From positions 3,431,360 through 3,495,359 of the forward strand of contig NZ_CP115184.1 in the NCBI RefSeq assembly GCF_029395675.1: 64,000 nucleotides of DNA, in the 5' to 3' direction. This DNA is from Janibacter cremeus. Lineage in GTDB: Bacteria; Actinomycetota; Actinomycetes; Actinomycetales; Dermatophilaceae. Each line of letters begins with the position of its first letter. Positions within the stretch are counted from its first letter, which is position 1. The notes beneath the pieces were generated by a model. That model worked only from the letters and a program-made list of their open reading frames with translations. It made no database searches and was not told the DNA's origin. Both the position numbers and the translations under genes were made by a program. Below are positions 34,310 through 42,533 of the stretch, in pieces.

Positions 34310-35613
34310 CAGCCGGCCGACGTCCTGATCATGGACTCCCAGAGTCCGACGAACCCGGGCAGCGTCTTCGCGACGGTCCCGGGGTCCTCGATGACGGTCC
34401 CGGGGGCGGCGATCGACATGACCGCCCCGGCCATGACCATGCGGTGGTCGGCGTAGGTGTGGAAGGTCGCCGGGCGCAGCGGCCGCGGGTCGATCCGCAG
34501 CCCGTCCTCGCGCTCGGTCACCTCGACGCCAAGGGCGCCCAGCTCCTGCGCGAGCGCGACGATCCGGTCGGTCTCGTGCCCGCGGATGTGCCCGACGCCG
34601 CGGATGATCGAGGGCCCCTCGGCGCACGCGGCGAGGGCGGCGACGACCGGCGTGAGCTCGGCCGCGTCGCTGAGGTCGAGGTCGACCCCCTGCGGGTGCC
34701 CGTCACCGGCCACGGTGAGCGTCCGCGCGTCCAGCCGGACCTCGGCACCCATCTGGTCGAGCACGTCGCGGATGCGGTCCCCGGCCTGGGTGGTGTGCTG
34801 CGGCCAGTCCGGTACGACGACCGTCCCGCCCGCGACGAGCGCGGCGGCGAGGAAGGGTGCGGCGTTGGACAGGTCCGGCTCGACCGTGACGTCCAGCGGC
34901 AACAGCTCTCCCGGCTCGACGCGCCAGGTGTTGGGCTCGGAGTCGTCGACCTCGGCACCGGCATCGCGGAGCGTCTCGACGGTCATCTCGATGTGGGGGA
35001 GCGAGGGCAGCGGCCCGCCGTTGTGCACGACGGTGATCCCCTCCCCGTACCGTGCGCCGGCCAGGAGCAGCGCGGAGACGAACTGCGAGGAGGCCGAGGC
35101 GTCGAGGGTGACGGTGCCGCCGTCGACGGAGCCCTGTCCCTCCACGACGAAGGGGAGGGTGCCGGTCCCGCCGTCGTCGACGCCGACCGAGAGGTCGCGG
35201 AGCGCATCGAGGACAGCGGCCATGGGCCGGGTGCGGGCGTGCTCGTCGCCGTCGAAGGAGACCGGCCCGCGTGCGAGGGCCGCCACGGGCGGCAGGAAGC
35301 GCATCACGGTACCGGCGAGACCGCAGTCGATCGTCCCGCCGCCGCGCAGGGTGGCGGGGGTGACGAGCCAGTCGGGGGAGGTCAGCGCGTCGGCCGAGGA
35401 GGTGGCGTCGTCGACGCCGGCGCCGAGCTGGCGCAGTCCCTGCGCCATCAACTCGGTGTCACGGGAGCGAAGGGGGCGGCGCAGCCGGGATGTCCCGCTC
35501 GCCAGGGCGGCCAGGACGAGATAGCGGTTGGTCAGCGACTTGCTCCCCGGCAGCGTCACGGTCGCATCGAGCGGTCCGGACGCTGCCGGGGGATGCCAAT
35601 CTGGGCTGGTCAT
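34309..35613 (-). CDS. aroA: 3-phosphoshikimate 1-carboxyvinyltransferase (EPSP synthase)
   Basis: 434 residues. Substrate-binding motifs are in order: LPGSKSLTNRYLVLAALASG (about 21-40), CGLAGTVMRFLPPVAAL (about 97-113), SSQFVSALLLA, and the C-terminal DHRMVMAGAV segment. The enzyme joins shikimate-3-phosphate and phosphoenolpyruvate in the sixth step of aromatic amino acid synthesis. It is the second gene in the doxX-aroA-rsgA-hisN unit and overlaps rsgA by one base. Confidence 0.95.
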   Translation of the reverse strand: MTSPDWHPPAASGPLDATVTLPGSKSLTNRYLVLAALASGTSRLRRPLRSRDTELMAQGLRQLGAGVDDATSSADALTSPDWLVTPATLRGGGTIDCGLAGTVMRFLPPVAALARGPVSFDGDEHARTRPMAAVLDALRDLSVGVDDGGTGTLPFVVEGQGSVDGGTVTLDASASSQFVSALLLAGARYGEGITVVHNGGPLPSLPHIEMTVETLRDAGAEVDDSEPNTWRVEPGELLPLDVTVEPDLSNAAPFLAAALVAGGTVVVPDWPQHTTQAGDRIRDVLDQMGAEVRLDARTLTVAGDGHPQGVDLDLSDAAELTPVVAALAACAEGPSIIRGVGHIRGHETDRIVALAQELGALGVEVTEREDGLRIDPRPLRPATFHTYADHRMVMAGAVMSIAAPGTVIEDPGTVAKTLPGFVGLWESMIRTSAG

Positions 35614-35618
35614 CCGGG

Positions 35619-36101
35619 TCAGTGCGCCGCGTTCTTCGCCTGGAGGGCCGCGAGCTTGGCCTCACGGCGGGCACTGTTCTTGGCCTGCTTGGCGCGGTAG
35701 CTCAGCCCGGGCTTGCCCTCGGTGTCGGCGGCCGCGAGCAGCAGACCACCGAGGAGGGAGAGGTTCTTGAAGAACTGGACCTGCTCACCCTGCTTCTTCT
35801 CCGGGTCGGTCTCGGTCCACCACTGGTGGGTCAGCGTCGTGGGGACGATCGAGCCGAGCAGCACGAGCGAGCCGAGGCGGGGGGCCTTGCCGGTCGCGAC
35901 GAGCACACCGCCGCCGATCATCGCCGCACCGTTGGCGCGCACGAGCAGCTCGGAGTCCTCCGGCAGGCCGAGCGGGGCGGCGAGCTTCTTGATCACCGGC
36001 TCGGCGGCGTCCTTGTGCGCGGAGGCGTAGCGCACGGCGTTGATGCCGCCGAGGATGAAGATGCTCGAGAGGAGCGGACGGGCGATTCGACGAACGATCA
36101 T
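35619..36101 (-). CDS. DoxX family membrane protein
   Basis: 160 residues with four hydrophobic helices (IARPLLSSIFILGGINAVRY, then GAAMIGGGVLVATG, LGSLVLLGSIVPTTLTHQWW and a last one at LSLLGGLLLAAAD). It has the DoxX/SURF4-like layout and a basic, alanine-rich C-terminal tail. ATG 36101 follows AAGGAGA. It starts the aroA-rsgA-hisN unit, with only 5 bp to aroA. The role of DoxX proteins in actinobacteria is unsettled; some act in redox stress complexes. Confidence 0.8.
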   Translation of the reverse strand: MIVRRIARPLLSSIFILGGINAVRYASAHKDAAEPVIKKLAAPLGLPEDSELLVRANGAAMIGGGVLVATGKAPRLGSLVLLGSIVPTTLTHQWWTETDPEKKQGEQVQFFKNLSLLGGLLLAAADTEGKPGLSYRAKQAKNSARREAKLAALQAKNAAH

Positions 36102-36232
36102 GGTGCGGTCTCCTTGTCGTCGTGGGGTGTGTCGCTGCACCGACCGGGCGGGTCCCGGTCGGGTCGGTACATGCCTACCGTAGTTCGTTACATCCTGCCC
36201 GTACCCGCCGACAGGGCGCCTATGCTGGAGCA

Positions 36233-37063
36233 GTGTGTGGACGATATGCGGCCACGGCCGACCCGGGTGAGCTCATCGAGGAGTTCGAGATCGACGCCGA
36301 CCGGACGGGCGAGCCCACCCGTTCGATCCTCAAGTCCCCGCAGGACCCGCCGCCGGCCACCCCGGACCACAACATGGCGCCGACGAAGCAGGCGCCGGTC
36401 ATCCTCACGCGCGCGCCGAAGGACGAGCCGGGAGCACCCCTTCGCCAGCTGCGGTTGCTGACCTGGGGCCTGGTGCCGTCCTGGGCCAAGGACACCAAGG
36501 TGGGGCTGCGGATGACCAATGCCCGCGCGGAGAGCGTGCTGGAGAAGTCCTCCTTCGCCCGGGCGGCCGCCGTGCGGCGCTGCCTCGTGCCGGCGGCCGG
36601 CTGGTACGAGTGGCAGGCCTCGCCGGTCGCGACCGATGCCAAGGGCAAGCCGCGCAAGCAGCCCTTCTTCATCCACCGCGGGGACGGTGACCTGCTGACC
36701 TTCGCGGGGCTGTACGAGTTCTGGCGGGACCGCGCGCTGCCCGACGACGACCCGGCGGCATGGCTGGTCAGCTTCACGATCATCACCACCGCTGCGGAGC
36801 CGGGGATGGACCGCATCCACGACCGCCAGCCCCTCGTCCTCGAGCGCGCGGACCACGAGCGCTGGCTCGACCCGGACCTCACCGACCCGACGGGGATCGA
36901 GGACCTGCTCGCCTTCTCGCAGCCGGGACGGTTCGCGGCCCATCCGATCTCGACGGCGGTCAATGCCACGCGCAACAATGGTCCGGGCCTCCTCGAGCCA
37001 CTCCCGCAGAGCGAGCTGGTCGGCGTCGTCGACCCGGAGACCGGAGAGGTGATCGGGGCATGA
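36233..37063 (+). CDS. SOS response-associated peptidase (HMCES/YedK family)
   Basis: 276 residues. The protein begins Met-Cys-Gly-Arg-Tyr, so removal of Met exposes catalytic Cys2, which crosslinks to abasic sites in single-stranded DNA. Other family motifs are WGLVPSW, NARAES, RRCLVPAAGWYEW and the late MDRIHDRQP with the active-site histidine. GTG 36233 is supported both by this N-terminus and by leaderless spacing (TATGCT at 36221-36226, then six bases). It overlaps the next gene by 4 bp. Confidence 0.93.
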   Translation: MCGRYAATADPGELIEEFEIDADRTGEPTRSILKSPQDPPPATPDHNMAPTKQAPVILTRAPKDEPGAPLRQLRLLTWGLVPSWAKDTKVGLRMTNARAESVLEKSSFARAAAVRRCLVPAAGWYEWQASPVATDAKGKPRKQPFFIHRGDGDLLTFAGLYEFWRDRALPDDDPAAWLVSFTIITTAAEPGMDRIHDRQPLVLERADHERWLDPDLTDPTGIEDLLAFSQPGRFAAHPISTAVNATRNNGPGLLEPLPQSELVGVVDPETGEVIGA

Positions 37064-37698
37064 TCGAGGTAGTGACGCAGCAGGGCCCGGCCAGGGTCCA
37101 CTTCCACGAGGCGAAGGGGGACCCGGCCGGCTCCCTGCTCCTCACCCACGGAGCCGGCGGCGGGGTCGACGCGAAGGACCTCGCCGCGATCGCGGCGGCG
37201 CTGCCGCCGCTGGGCTGGACCGTCGCGCTCGTCGAGATGCCGTGGCGGGTGGCCGGCAAGAAGGTCGCGCCGATGCCGCCGAGGCTCGATGCCGACTGGC
37301 GCGAGATCGTGGCCGCGGTGCGCGACGACCTGCCCGGCCGGTTGGTCATGGGCGGGCGCAGCGCCGGTGCGCGGGTGGCCTGCCGGCTGGGCGAGGAGCT
37401 CGGCGCGCAGGCCGTGCTGTGCCTGTCCTTCCCGCTGCTGCCGGCCGGCAAGCCCCCGGAGAAGTCCCGTATCGGCGAGCTGCTGCTGCCGATCCGCGCC
37501 GGGCTGCCGCTGCACGTGGTGCAGGGGATGCGCGACCCCTTCGGCGGGCCCGACCACGTGCGACGCGCGCTCTCGGGCGAGGGCGTCGAGATCGATGGCG
37601 ACCGCGTGCGCGTCGACGAGGCACCCGGGTCGCACTCCTTCACCGACGGTGCCGCCGTGGCCGACGCAGTGGCGGCGAGACTGGCCGCATCTGCTTAG
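37060..37698 (+). CDS. Alpha/beta hydrolase (KANL3/Tex30-like)
   Basis: 212 residues. SLLLTHGAGGGVDAKDL (oxyanion region), nucleophile elbow GGRSAGAR and a C-terminal His in GSHSF give a serine-hydrolase triad. This group of small dienelactone-hydrolase-like proteins has no firm substrate. ATG 37060 overlaps the preceding stop (ATGA). Its own stop codon, TAG 37696-37698, lies inside the first copy of a short repeat that fills the gap to the convergent PucR gene, so its last residues may be repeat-derived. Confidence 0.8.
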   Translation: MIEVVTQQGPARVHFHEAKGDPAGSLLLTHGAGGGVDAKDLAAIAAALPPLGWTVALVEMPWRVAGKKVAPMPPRLDADWREIVAAVRDDLPGRLVMGGRSAGARVACRLGEELGAQAVLCLSFPLLPAGKPPEKSRIGELLLPIRAGLPLHVVQGMRDPFGGPDHVRRALSGEGVEIDGDRVRVDEAPGSHSFTDGAAVADAVAARLAASA

Positions 37699-37758
37699 GC
37701 TCCTGCGCACGGCTTCGCATCTGCTTAGGCTCCCGTGCGGGATCGGCGCATCTGCTCA
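37686..37758. repeat. Three short copies of the rsgA/PucR repeat core between convergent genes
   Basis: CGCATCTGCT(T/C)AGG begins at 37686, 37716 and 37747 (spacing 30 and 31 bp). It matches the core of the 42-bp repeats in rsgA and the PucR gene but lacks the linker. Copy 1 contains the stop of the hydrolase and copy 3 contains the stop of the PucR gene on the other strand. Confidence 0.8.
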
Positions 37759-39087
37759 GGGTCGTGTGCCCAGCGCGAGGATGATCGCCAGCACCTCGTC
37801 CGGGTCGGTCAGTCGGTCGCCGTAGAGATCGCGCACCTGGTTCATCCGGTAGCGCACGGTCTGCGGGTGCACGTGCAGCACCTCGGCGACGATCTCGCGG
37901 CGCCCCTGCAGCAGCAGCCACGCGCGCAGGGTCTCGGCGAGCCGGTCGGCGGTGCCCTCGGCGACATCGGCGAAGGGAGCCAGCGCCGCCTCGCGCAGGT
38001 CGGCCAGGGCGGTCGGGTCAGCCTGCAGGACGAGCTCGGGCAGCACCGCGTCGGTGTCGAGCGGGGCGTCCGCGGGGGCCAGCGGCAGCGCCCGCACCGC
38101 CCGGTCGTAGGACTCCCCGGCGAGCTGCCACGGGCGGGCGGGGCCGATGACGGCGGGGCGGCCCTCGAGGACCTCGTGCAGGTGGGCCCGGGCAGGGCCC
38201 CCGGCGTCGGGGACGAGCAGCGCGGCCTGCCCGCTGACCGGGTGCTCCTCGCGCTGGGGGAGGTCCTCGGAGAGGGTGAGCGTGCGCGGGTCGAGGACGG
38301 CGGCGGTGGTGCCCAGGCGTGGGCTCGGCACGAGCACGGCGGTGAGCGTGCGCGGCGGGGTCCACGTGGCGGCGGCCGCGGCGGCGTCGAGCTCACCCTC
38401 ACCGGCACCGGTGAGCAGCCCGCGGGTCAGCCGGTCGAGGTGGACGATGCGGGCGCGCTCGGCGCTCGTGGTCTGGCTGTTGTGCCCGGCGACCGAGGCG
38501 GCGGACAGCTCGTCGATGTAGGTGAAGACCAGCTCGGCGAAGCGCCCCAGCGTCGCGGCGTCGACCCCGGCGGCGATGGCCTCGACGGACAGCTCGCGCC
38601 ACGCGGCGCCGGCGCCCACCCGGTAGGCGGACAGCAGTGCCTCGACGGGCCGGCCGGTGCGCGCCTCGGCCTGCCCGAGGTCGCGGGCGGCGGTGACCCC
38701 GACGCCGACCTGCGCGTCCGAGCGGGGCGTGGTCTGCCCGGCGAGCGAGACGAAGCTCTCCAGCGAGACCTGCACGGCCTTCTCGATCACCCGCCCCATC
38801 CGGCCTTGGAAGGGCACGTCGTAGGCGGGCACCTCGCGCATGATCTCGGCGACGACGAGCTTGGCCACCCGCGGCAGGTGCTGGCGAAGGGCGTCGACCG
38901 TCGCCTCGTCGAGGGCGAGCGCCGCGGCCCGTTGGGCGGTCCGCCCGCCGTCCTTTCGCAACTGCGTGGGCTCGTGCGAGTTCCCGGCCCCCTCCTTTCG
39001 CAACTGCTTAGGCTCTTGCGAGTTCCCCGCCCCCTCCTTTCGCAACTGCTTAGGCTCGTGCGAAGGCTCGTCATCCATCACCAGCAC
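37756..39087 (-). CDS. PucR family transcriptional regulator with N-terminal repeat
   Basis: 443 residues. The C-terminal helix-turn-helix (LQGRREIVAEVLHVHPQTVR and on to YRMNQV) is typical of PucR/CdaR regulators and follows a long GGDEF-like/helical region. The extreme N-terminus carries three 14-residue repeats (SHEPKQLRKEGAGN, SQEPKQLRKEGAGN and a shorter SHEPTQLRKDGG), the same sequence as in RsgA. GTG 39087 is preferred because GGGAG lies at suitable spacing; ATG 39078 is an alternative. It is divergent from the ferredoxin reductase-desaturase operon, its likely target. Confidence 0.87.
   Translation of the reverse strand: MLVMDDEPSHEPKQLRKEGAGNSQEPKQLRKEGAGNSHEPTQLRKDGGRTAQRAAALALDEATVDALRQHLPRVAKLVVAEIMREVPAYDVPFQGRMGRVIEKAVQVSLESFVSLAGQTTPRSDAQVGVGVTAARDLGQAEARTGRPVEALLSAYRVGAGAAWRELSVEAIAAGVDAATLGRFAELVFTYIDELSAASVAGHNSQTTSAERARIVHLDRLTRGLLTGAGEGELDAAAAAATWTPPRTLTAVLVPSPRLGTTAAVLDPRTLTLSEDLPQREEHPVSGQAALLVPDAGGPARAHLHEVLEGRPAVIGPARPWQLAGESYDRAVRALPLAPADAPLDTDAVLPELVLQADPTALADLREAALAPFADVAEGTADRLAETLRAWLLLQGRREIVAEVLHVHPQTVRYRMNQVRDLYGDRLTDPDEVLAIILALGTRP
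38951..39067. repeat. Three 42-bp repeat units inside the PucR-type gene
   Basis: Cores CGCAACTGC(T/G)(T/G)(A/G)GGCTC start at 38957, 38999 and 39041, exactly 42 bp apart, with spacer CCCCCTCCTTT and a TCGCAA/TTGCGA short stem in the best copy. All copies are in frame with the gene. Orientation matches that in rsgA. Confidence 0.92.
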
Positions 39088-39176
39088 CCCACTTGTCTCC
39101 CGTGAACAAATACCTCGGTCAGATCCTACTCGCGCAGGATCAATCCCGTGGGCAGTTGAGGCGGGAGGATGGAGAC

Positions 39177-40262
39177 ATGGCAACGACTCTGACCCGAGCC
39201 CGCGAGACCGCGGCGCGCTTCGCGCGCGGTCTGGCGACGCCTGTCATCCCCGAGGACTACCTCGATCTCTTCGCCCCCCTTCGCTCCGGTGCCGACCTGC
39301 GCGGGCGCATCGTCGCGATCACCCCGGAGACCGCGGACGCGGCCACCATCACCATCCGCCCCGGCAGGGACTGGCAGGGCCACCTGCCCGGCCAGTACAT
39401 CCGCTTGGGCGTCGACGTCGACGGTGTGCGCTGCTGGCGGGCCTACTCGCTGACCTCGGACACGAGCGCGCGCGACGGGCTGATCTCGATCACCGTCAAG
39501 GCGATGCCCGACGGCGTCGTCTCGCGCCACCTCGTCCACCACGCCCGCCCGGGCACGCTGGTCCAGCTGGACCAGGCGACCGGCGACTTCATGCTGCCGC
39601 AGTCGGTGCCGGCCAAGGTCCTCTTCCTCACCGGCGGCTCGGGCATCACCCCCGTCATGGGGATGCTGCGCAACCACGACTTCGACGGGCGCGACGTCGT
39701 CCACGCGCACTCCGCGCCGACCGCCGACGACGTGATCTTCGCCCGCGAGCTGGCCAACCCGGCTCCCGGCGTGCGGGTCATGGTGCGCCACACCGACCAC
39801 GAGGGGATGTTCACCCCCGACCAGCTCGAGCAGGAGGTGCCCGACTGGCGCGAGCGCGAGACGTGGATCTGCGGACCCACCCCGATGCTCGACGCCTTCG
39901 AGGAGCACTACGCGGCGCACGGCCGCAGCGACCTGCTGCACGTGGAGCGCTTCCGCCCGGCGATCATCGAGGTCGGCGAAGGGGGCACCGCCACCCTGCG
40001 TACGGGCGAGGAGCAGAAGGAGCTCGACCTCGACGGCGGCACCACCATCCTCGACGCGGCGGAGGACGCCGGCGTCCTCATGCCGAGCGGCTGCCGGATG
40101 GGCATCTGCTTCGCCTGCGTCCTGCCCATGACCGACGGTGCCGTGCGCGACCTGCGCAACGGCGACCTGACCACGACCACCCCGGACGACCCGGCCGTGA
40201 AGGTGCAGACCTGCATCTCGGCCGTCGCCGGTAACTGCACCATCGAGACCCAGGAGAAGTGA
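39177..40262 (+). CDS. Flavodoxin/ferredoxin reductase with C-terminal 2Fe-2S domain
   Basis: 361 residues. FAD-binding domain ([19 protein letters not shown]), NAD(P)-binding domain ([16 protein letters not shown]) and a C-terminal plant-type 2Fe-2S ferredoxin with [11 protein letters not shown] and a distant Cys in VQTCIS. It should pass electrons from NAD(P)H to the acyl desaturase encoded by the next gene, which overlaps it (TGATG). ATG 39177 follows GGGAGGATGGAG. Confidence 0.92.
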   Translation: MATTLTRARETAARFARGLATPVIPEDYLDLFAPLRSGADLRGRIVAITPETADAATITIRPGRDWQGHLPGQYIRLGVDVDGVRCWRAYSLTSDTSARDGLISITVKAMPDGVVSRHLVHHARPGTLVQLDQATGDFMLPQSVPAKVLFLTGGSGITPVMGMLRNHDFDGRDVVHAHSAPTADDVIFARELANPAPGVRVMVRHTDHEGMFTPDQLEQEVPDWRERETWICGPTPMLDAFEEHYAAHGRSDLLHVERFRPAIIEVGEGGTATLRTGEEQKELDLDGGTTILDAAEDAGVLMPSGCRMGICFACVLPMTDGAVRDLRNGDLTTTTPDDPAVKVQTCISAVAGNCTIETQEK

Positions 40263-41509
40263 TGACTGCGACGCTCGAGCGCACCACTGCCCGCACCACC
40301 GACGCCCGGATCACCGGCGGCTCGTCGGAGGTGATCCACACCGACGTCACCATGACGCCGTCCCCGATCGCACACCTGACCCCGCAGCAGATCGAGCAGC
40401 TCGGGCGTGAGCTCGACGAGATCCGCACCGAGACGATGGACTCGCTGGGGGAGAAGGACGCCCGGTACATCCGTCGCGTCATCGCCGCCCAGCGCTACCT
40501 CGAGATCGGTGGCCGCGCGGCGCTGTTCTTCTCCGGCAACCCGGTCGCGTGGGTGGCGGGCACCGCCGCGCTGAGCGCGTCGAAGATCCTGGACAACATG
40601 GAGGTCGGGCACAACATCATCCACGGCCAGTGGGACTGGATGCGTGACCCGAGGATCCACTCCTCGACGTGGGAGTGGGACAACGTGACCCCGGCGGACC
40701 ACTGGAAGAACAGCCACAACAAGGTCCACCACACGTACACGAACGTCGTCGGCCACGACAACGACCTCGGCTACGGCATCATGCGCGTCGACGACGCCCA
40801 GAAGTGGTACCCGGGCTACCTCATCCAGCCGGTCACCCAGTTCATCAACGCCACCTTCTTCGAGTACGGCATCGCCGCCTACGACCTCGAGCTGGGCAAG
40901 CACTGGGCCACCCGCCACGACAACCCGGAGTGGATGGCCGAGGCGAAGAAGGTCGTCAACAAGATCAAGAAGCAGGCCGGCAAGGACTACCTGCTCTTCC
41001 CGCTGCTGGCCGGGCCGAACGCGCTGTCGACCCTCGGCGCGAACGTCGTCGCCAACCTCGTGCGCAACTACTGGACGCACTCGGTCATCATGTGCGGCCA
41101 CTTCCCGGCCGGGGTGAAGACCTTCGCCAAGAACTCGATCGACGGGGAGACCCGCGGCGAGTGGTACCTGCGCCAGATGCTCGGCTCGGCGAACATCACC
41201 GGCTCGACGGCGATGCACATCGCGACCGGCCACCTGAGCTACCAGATCGAGCACCACCTCTTCCCCGACATGCCCAGCCGCCGCTACCCGGAGATCGCCC
41301 CCAAGATCGAGGCGCTCTTCGACAAGTACGGCCTGGAGTACGTCACCGGCCCGCTGCACAAGCAGGTCGGCTCGGCGTGGAGCGAGATCCTCCGCCTGTC
41401 CCTGCCCAACGACACCTCGCTGGGGCAGACGATCCAGATCCTGCGGACGAAGGGCATGAAGGGTCTGAAGGCCCGCGCCCGGGCGACCCGGCACATCTAC
41501 GCCCGCTGA
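40262..41509 (+). CDS. Membrane fatty acid (acyl-CoA) desaturase
   Basis: 415 residues. The three histidine boxes that hold the di-iron centre are present: HNIIH (117-121), HNKVHH (152-157) and QIEHH (about 325-329). Hydrophobic segments around the first box place it in the membrane. It introduces a double bond using electrons from the upstream reductase. The operon is divergent from the PucR-type regulator. A strong hairpin terminator follows at 41637-41675. Confidence 0.93.
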   Translation: MTATLERTTARTTDARITGGSSEVIHTDVTMTPSPIAHLTPQQIEQLGRELDEIRTETMDSLGEKDARYIRRVIAAQRYLEIGGRAALFFSGNPVAWVAGTAALSASKILDNMEVGHNIIHGQWDWMRDPRIHSSTWEWDNVTPADHWKNSHNKVHHTYTNVVGHDNDLGYGIMRVDDAQKWYPGYLIQPVTQFINATFFEYGIAAYDLELGKHWATRHDNPEWMAEAKKVVNKIKKQAGKDYLLFPLLAGPNALSTLGANVVANLVRNYWTHSVIMCGHFPAGVKTFAKNSIDGETRGEWYLRQMLGSANITGSTAMHIATGHLSYQIEHHLFPDMPSRRYPEIAPKIEALFDKYGLEYVTGPLHKQVGSAWSEILRLSLPNDTSLGQTIQILRTKGMKGLKARARATRHIYAR

Positions 41510-41514
41510 GCCAC

Positions 41515-41612
41515 GGTGGTTGAGGTGTGACGAGCGCCAGCGAGGAGCCTCGAAACCACCCCCACGCTGGTTGAGGTGTGACGAGCGCCAGCGAGGAGCC
41601 TCGAAGCCACCA
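41515..41612. repeat. Two tandem copies of the GGTGGTTGAGG palindromic repeat
   Basis: Copies at about 41515-41560 and 41567-41612. Each reads GGTGGTTGAGGTGTGACG, AGCGCCAGCGAGGAG, CCTCGAAACCACC. The ends GGTGGTT/AACCACC are inverted repeats and the middle is a GC-rich partial palindrome. Related copies lie at 25518, 42037, 46661, 47810, 48274, 51426 and 55887. Confidence 0.85.
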
Positions 41613-41636
41613 CACTCGAAACCACACCCCACCCGA

Positions 41637-41675
41637 GATGAGCGCAGGGCCGCAGAACGCGGCCCTGCGCTCATC
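41637..41675 (+). terminator. Terminator hairpin after the desaturase operon
   Basis: Perfect 17-bp stem (GATGAGCGCAGGGCCGC and its complement) with a 5-nt loop. A degenerate copy occurs at about 42150-42188, as part of the tandem duplication described at 41759 and 42274. Confidence 0.8.
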
Positions 41676-41723
41676 CGTGTGTTCCCCGGGATGTCCGAAT
41701 ACTGACGAAGTGCTGACTATCGC

Positions 41724-41752
41724 GTGACATTTCTTTGGCGTTTCCGTAATCT
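41724..41752 (+). promoter_or_regulatory. Leaderless promoter of micro-operon unit 1
   Basis: -35 GTGACA (41724-41729), 17-bp spacer, -10 TAATCT (41747-41752), then six bases to GTG 41759, which should be the transcription start. The same arrangement is kept in unit 2. Confidence 0.7.
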
Positions 41753-41758
41753 TTCCTT

Positions 41759-41842
41759 GTGAGCAATTGGATGGCGTGGGGAGACGCCGACAACACCCCC
41801 TTCGATGCACTGTCACTGCGAGCAGAGGGGCGGACCGCATGA
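41759..41842 (+). CDS. 27-residue leaderless peptide, unit 1
   Basis: The frame GTG to TGA encodes MSNWMAWGDADNTPFDALSL and seven further residues (RAEGRTA). The start sits six bases after a clear -10, and the stop overlaps the next start codon (ATGA), so it is translationally coupled to the small Cys/His protein. Unit 2 has a 27-residue counterpart that keeps AWGDADNTPFDA exactly. The length, the coupling and the conservation between copies argue for a real peptide or leader ORF. I recognise no family. Confidence 0.6.
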   Translation: MSNWMAWGDADNTPFDALSLRAEGRTA

Positions 41843-42024
41843 CCAAGTTGTGCCGCCTCTTCGGCCACAAGCGCTACCGCGTGACCGTCGTGGACGCCTT
41901 CGACGGCCGTCGCTACTACGCGCACCCCAACGGCGCCCGCACCGCCTGCCACAGGTGTCACCGCGTGCTGCCGAAGAGCGAAGGACGCCACTCTGCCGTG
42001 ATGGCAGAGGCCAGCTACTCCTGA
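41839..42024 (+). CDS. Small Cys/His (zinc-ribbon-like) protein, unit 1
   Basis: 61 residues. Cys5, His10 and the pair Cys37/Cys40 (LCRLFGHKRYRV ... ACHRCHRVLP) form a likely C-x4-H ... C-x2-C zinc site, similar in wording to small phage-type DUF1660 proteins. It is paired with a 27-residue leader-like peptide and is a duplicate of the 47-residue protein at 42354-42497, differing mainly by a 14-residue C-terminal extension. Function is unknown. Confidence 0.65.
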   Translation: MTKLCRLFGHKRYRVTVVDAFDGRRYYAHPNGARTACHRCHRVLPKSEGRHSAVMAEASYS

Positions 42025-42036
42025 CCGCGCCCCCAC

Positions 42037-42137
42037 GGTGGTTGAGGTGCGACGAGCGCCAGCGAGGAGCCTCGAAACCACCAGCCCCCCACGGTGGTTG
42101 AGGTGCGACGAGCGCCAGCGAGGAGCCTCGAAACCAC
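42037..42137. repeat. Two more copies of the GGTGGTTGAGG repeat
   Basis: Copies at about 42037-42082 and 42093-42137, nearly identical to those at 41515-41612 (GGTTGAGGTGCGACGAGCGC and CCTCGAAACCAC). They form the left part of the second unit of the roughly 0.5-kb tandem duplication. A decayed hairpin follows at 42150-42188. Confidence 0.85.
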
Positions 42138-42238
42138 ACCCCACCAGAGACGAGCCCAGGGCCACAGAATGCTGCCCTGCGCTCATCCCGTTCGCGCCCC
42201 CCGGGTTGTCCAAATACTGACAGAGTGCTGACCACCCC

Positions 42239-42267
42239 GTGACTTGTCACGGGTGATTCCGTAATAT
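42239..42267 (+). promoter_or_regulatory. Leaderless promoter of micro-operon unit 2
   Basis: -35 GTGACT (42239-42244), 17-bp spacer, -10 TAATAT (42262-42267), six bases, ATG 42274. It shares TTCCGTAAT and the exact spacing with unit 1. Confidence 0.7.
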
Positions 42268-42273
42268 TTCCTC

Positions 42274-42357
42274 ATGAGTAATTCGACGGCGTGGGGAGAC
42301 GCCGACAACACCCCCTTCGATGCACGGTCACAGCGAGCAGGGAGGCGGGGCGCATGA
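42274..42357 (+). CDS. 27-residue leaderless peptide, unit 2
   Basis: Encodes MSNSTAWGDADNTPFDARSQ plus RAGRRGA, the same length as unit 1. The central AWGDADNTPFDA is identical at both protein and DNA level, while flanking residues vary. The stop overlaps ATG 42354 of the next gene. A GGCGT/ACGCC hairpin lies within the conserved part, so an RNA-level role cannot be excluded. Confidence 0.6.
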   Translation: MSNSTAWGDADNTPFDARSQRAGRRGA

Positions 42358-42497
42358 AGGTCCTGTGCCGCCTGCTCGGCCACAAGCGCTACCGCGTCAC
42401 CATCGTCGATGCCCATGACGGGCGGCGCTACTACTCGCACCCCAACGGCACCCGCACTGCATGCCGTCGCTGCCATCGCGTCCTACCGAAGGAGTGA
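42354..42497 (+). CDS. Small Cys/His (zinc-ribbon-like) protein, unit 2
   Basis: 47 residues. Cys5, His10, Cys37 and Cys40 are all kept relative to unit 1 (LCRLLGHKRYRV ... ACRRCHRVLPKE). Most differences from unit 1 are conservative, which implies both copies are under selection. It is followed 36 bp later by the convergent MMPL gene. Confidence 0.65.
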   Translation: MKVLCRLLGHKRYRVTIVDAHDGRRYYSHPNGTRTACRRCHRVLPKE

Positions 42498-42533
42498 CGC
42501 ACCCGCCGCGATGTCGTGCGGCAGGGCGAGCGC

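Noticed and set aside
35619..37063. LexA box before the HMCES/YedK gene
   Set aside because: No TCGAAC-N4-GTTCGA-type palindrome is visible between 36102 and 36233.
38951..39067. CRISPR array
   Set aside because: The 42-bp units are back-to-back coding repeats with no unique spacers, and no cas genes are present.
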